In this document: positions 63,145-64,000 of the stretch, piece by piece
Numbering within the stretch: position 1 is the stretch's first letter
Layout: the number at the start of each line of letters is the position of its first letter
Source of the DNA: Arthrobacter sp. GMC3
Lineage (GTDB): Bacteria > Actinomycetota > Actinomycetes > Actinomycetales > Micrococcaceae
NCBI RefSeq assembly: GCF_002929305.1
Contig: NZ_PJIO01000005.1
Coordinates: forward strand, 124,001-188,000
Length of the DNA: 64,000 nucleotides
Reading direction: 5' to 3'
The notes under the pieces: generated by a model
Told to the model about the DNA's origin: nothing
The model's input: the letters and a program-made list of their open reading frames with translations, nothing else
The model's database searches: none
Position numbers and translations under genes: made by a program

Positions 63145-64000
63145 TTACTTACAAGTAGGAAGCGTGGAACTGTCTTTGCCCGAGCCGATGGCCGACACCG
63201 CCTCGTACGCTTCTTTAAGGGTAGCGACTTTAATCACCTGAAGCCCGTTGGGGACATGTCCGACGACGTCTGAACAGTTGGCAGCCGGTGCCAGGAAATA
63301 CTGTGCACCATTTTGCTGGGCCCCGATCATCTTCTGGGCGATGCCGCCGATGGCGCCAACATTTCCCTGCGGGTCAATGGTTCCCGTCCCGGCAAACGGC
63401 TTGCCACCGGTTAGGTCCCCCGGGGTCAGGGTGTCCATGATGCCCAAGGCAAACATCATCCCGGCGCTGGGCCCACCGATGTTGCTCAGGGTGATGTTGA
63501 CGTTGAACGGAAAAGTGAACGTGTCCTGCAGGGTGATTCCCAACAGGTACTTGCCGTCAGTGCCCTTGCGGGGGGTGATGGACACACTCTTGTTGACGCC
63601 GTCGCGCAGCAATTCAACGTTCACGGCCTTGCCCGGATCCTGCGCCAGTACGCCTTGAATGACGGAAATCCCTGTGATGGGCTTGCCCTCGATGCTGACC
63701 AGGACGTCGTCGGGCTTGATGATCCCGCCAGAGGCGCCGTCCGTGAGAACCGAGGCGACAGCCACCATCGTCTTGTAATCAATGTTCAACGCAGTCAACG
63801 CCGCCGCCGTCGCATTTTCCTGCGAGGACGTCATGGCAGCAGAGTTCTCGCTGTTGACTGCTTCCTGGCTGATTCCCGGGGCGTAGATGAGCTCCGCCGG
63901 GTAGATCGAATCCGAGGGGGTGAGCCAGGCACGCACGGCTTCGAAGAAGTTGATCTGGCTGTCGGGGAGGCCACCGGTAACATGCACGGTGGTCAGGTCC
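63145..64000 (-). CDS. YlbL-like PDZ and Lon-type (S16) protease, 5' end outside window
   Basis: The frame is open to the right edge, so the N-terminus (expected membrane anchor) is missing. The visible 285 residues contain a PDZ domain (GGIIKPDDVLVSIEGKPITGI) and a Lon-type serine protease domain with catalytic Ser in NIGGPSAGMMFALG and Lys in AIGGIAQKMIGA. Such proteins act at the outer face of the membrane in quality control of membrane proteins in Gram-positives. It is followed by the UPF0182 gene after 97 bases. Confidence 0.9.
   Translation of the reverse strand, partial: DLTTVHVTGGLPDSQINFFEAVRAWLTPSDSIYPAELIYAPGISQEAVNSENSAAMTSSQENATAAALTALNIDYKTMVAVASVLTDGASGGIIKPDDVLVSIEGKPITGISVIQGVLAQDPGKAVNVELLRDGVNKSVSITPRKGTDGKYLLGITLQDTFTFPFNVNITLSNIGGPSAGMMFALGIMDTLTPGDLTGGKPFAGTGTIDPQGNVGAIGGIAQKMIGAQQNGAQYFLAPAANCSDVVGHVPNGLQVIKVATLKEAYEAVSAIGSGKDSSTLPTCK

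Overview
The window is chromosomal DNA of a high-GC Gram-positive bacterium. GTG and TTG starts, tightly overlapping genes, a UPF0182 membrane protein, a PDZ/Lon-type secreted protease, a TIGR03084 (mycothiol-type DinB) protein and PaaX/TetR/MarR control together point to an actinobacterium, most likely Micrococcaceae of the Arthrobacter type (inference from gene content and style, not from a search). No insertion sequence, prophage, integrase or CRISPR array was seen.

Layout. 1-1.9 kb: 3' part of a molybdate ABC transporter (modB, modC). 1.9-9.8 kb: a minus-strand operon for CoA-dependent aminobenzoate or salicylate breakdown (FAH-family hydrolase, cupin, TesB thioesterase, aryl-CoA ligase, fused aryl-CoA monooxygenase/Old Yellow Enzyme), with a divergent RidA-like gene and a PaaX-family regulator. 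9.9-19.3 kb: an AraC regulator divergent from a plus-strand operon of SDR, StyA-like monooxygenase, StyA-flavin-reductase fusion (StyA2B type), amine-oxidase/desaturase-like flavoprotein, isatin-hydrolase-like cyclase-family protein and a ThDP enzyme. 19.3-22.2 kb: a membrane-anchored alpha/beta hydrolase, a patatin, and the first initiator tRNA with an unusual 52-bp palindrome. 22.3-29.3 kb: distal valine degradation (crotonase, 3-hydroxyisobutyrate dehydrogenase, 3-hydroxyisobutyryl-CoA hydrolase, acyl-CoA dehydrogenase), a cytochrome b-like protein and ETF. 29.4-39.8 kb: MarR regulator and a beta-oxidation operon (acyl-CoA dehydrogenase, thiolase, FadB-type protein, dienoyl-CoA isomerase-like protein, ligase, metallo-hydrolase) opposite a crotonase-TetR pair. 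39.8-51.2 kb: a Liu/Atu-type operon (AtuA-like, biotin-dependent carboxylase, dehydrogenase, crotonase, ligase, SDR) under another TetR. 51.3-64 kb: mostly housekeeping and transport genes (AI-2E family, cardiolipin synthase, leucyl aminopeptidase, AbgT, SLC13), the second initiator tRNA, UPF0182 and the PDZ protease.

The most interesting region is 1.9-19.3 kb. Read together, the two divisions suggest one route: indole or a substituted indole is oxygenated by the StyA1/StyA2B pair and oxidised toward isatin; a cyclase-family hydrolase opens isatin to isatinate (2-aminophenylglyoxylate); the ThDP enzyme decarboxylates that aryl alpha-keto acid; the resulting anthranilate-level compound is activated to 2-aminobenzoyl-CoA, dearomatised by the monooxygenase/reductase fusion, and passed to beta-oxidation. 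The AraC and PaaX regulators would sense the upper and lower halves. The individual families are clear; their joining into one pathway is inference.

Downstream the window is rich in acyl-CoA catabolism with its own ETF, and each acyl-CoA operon has a recognisable inverted-repeat operator beside its regulator gene (MarR at 29.3 kb, TetR at 38.2 kb and 50.6 kb).
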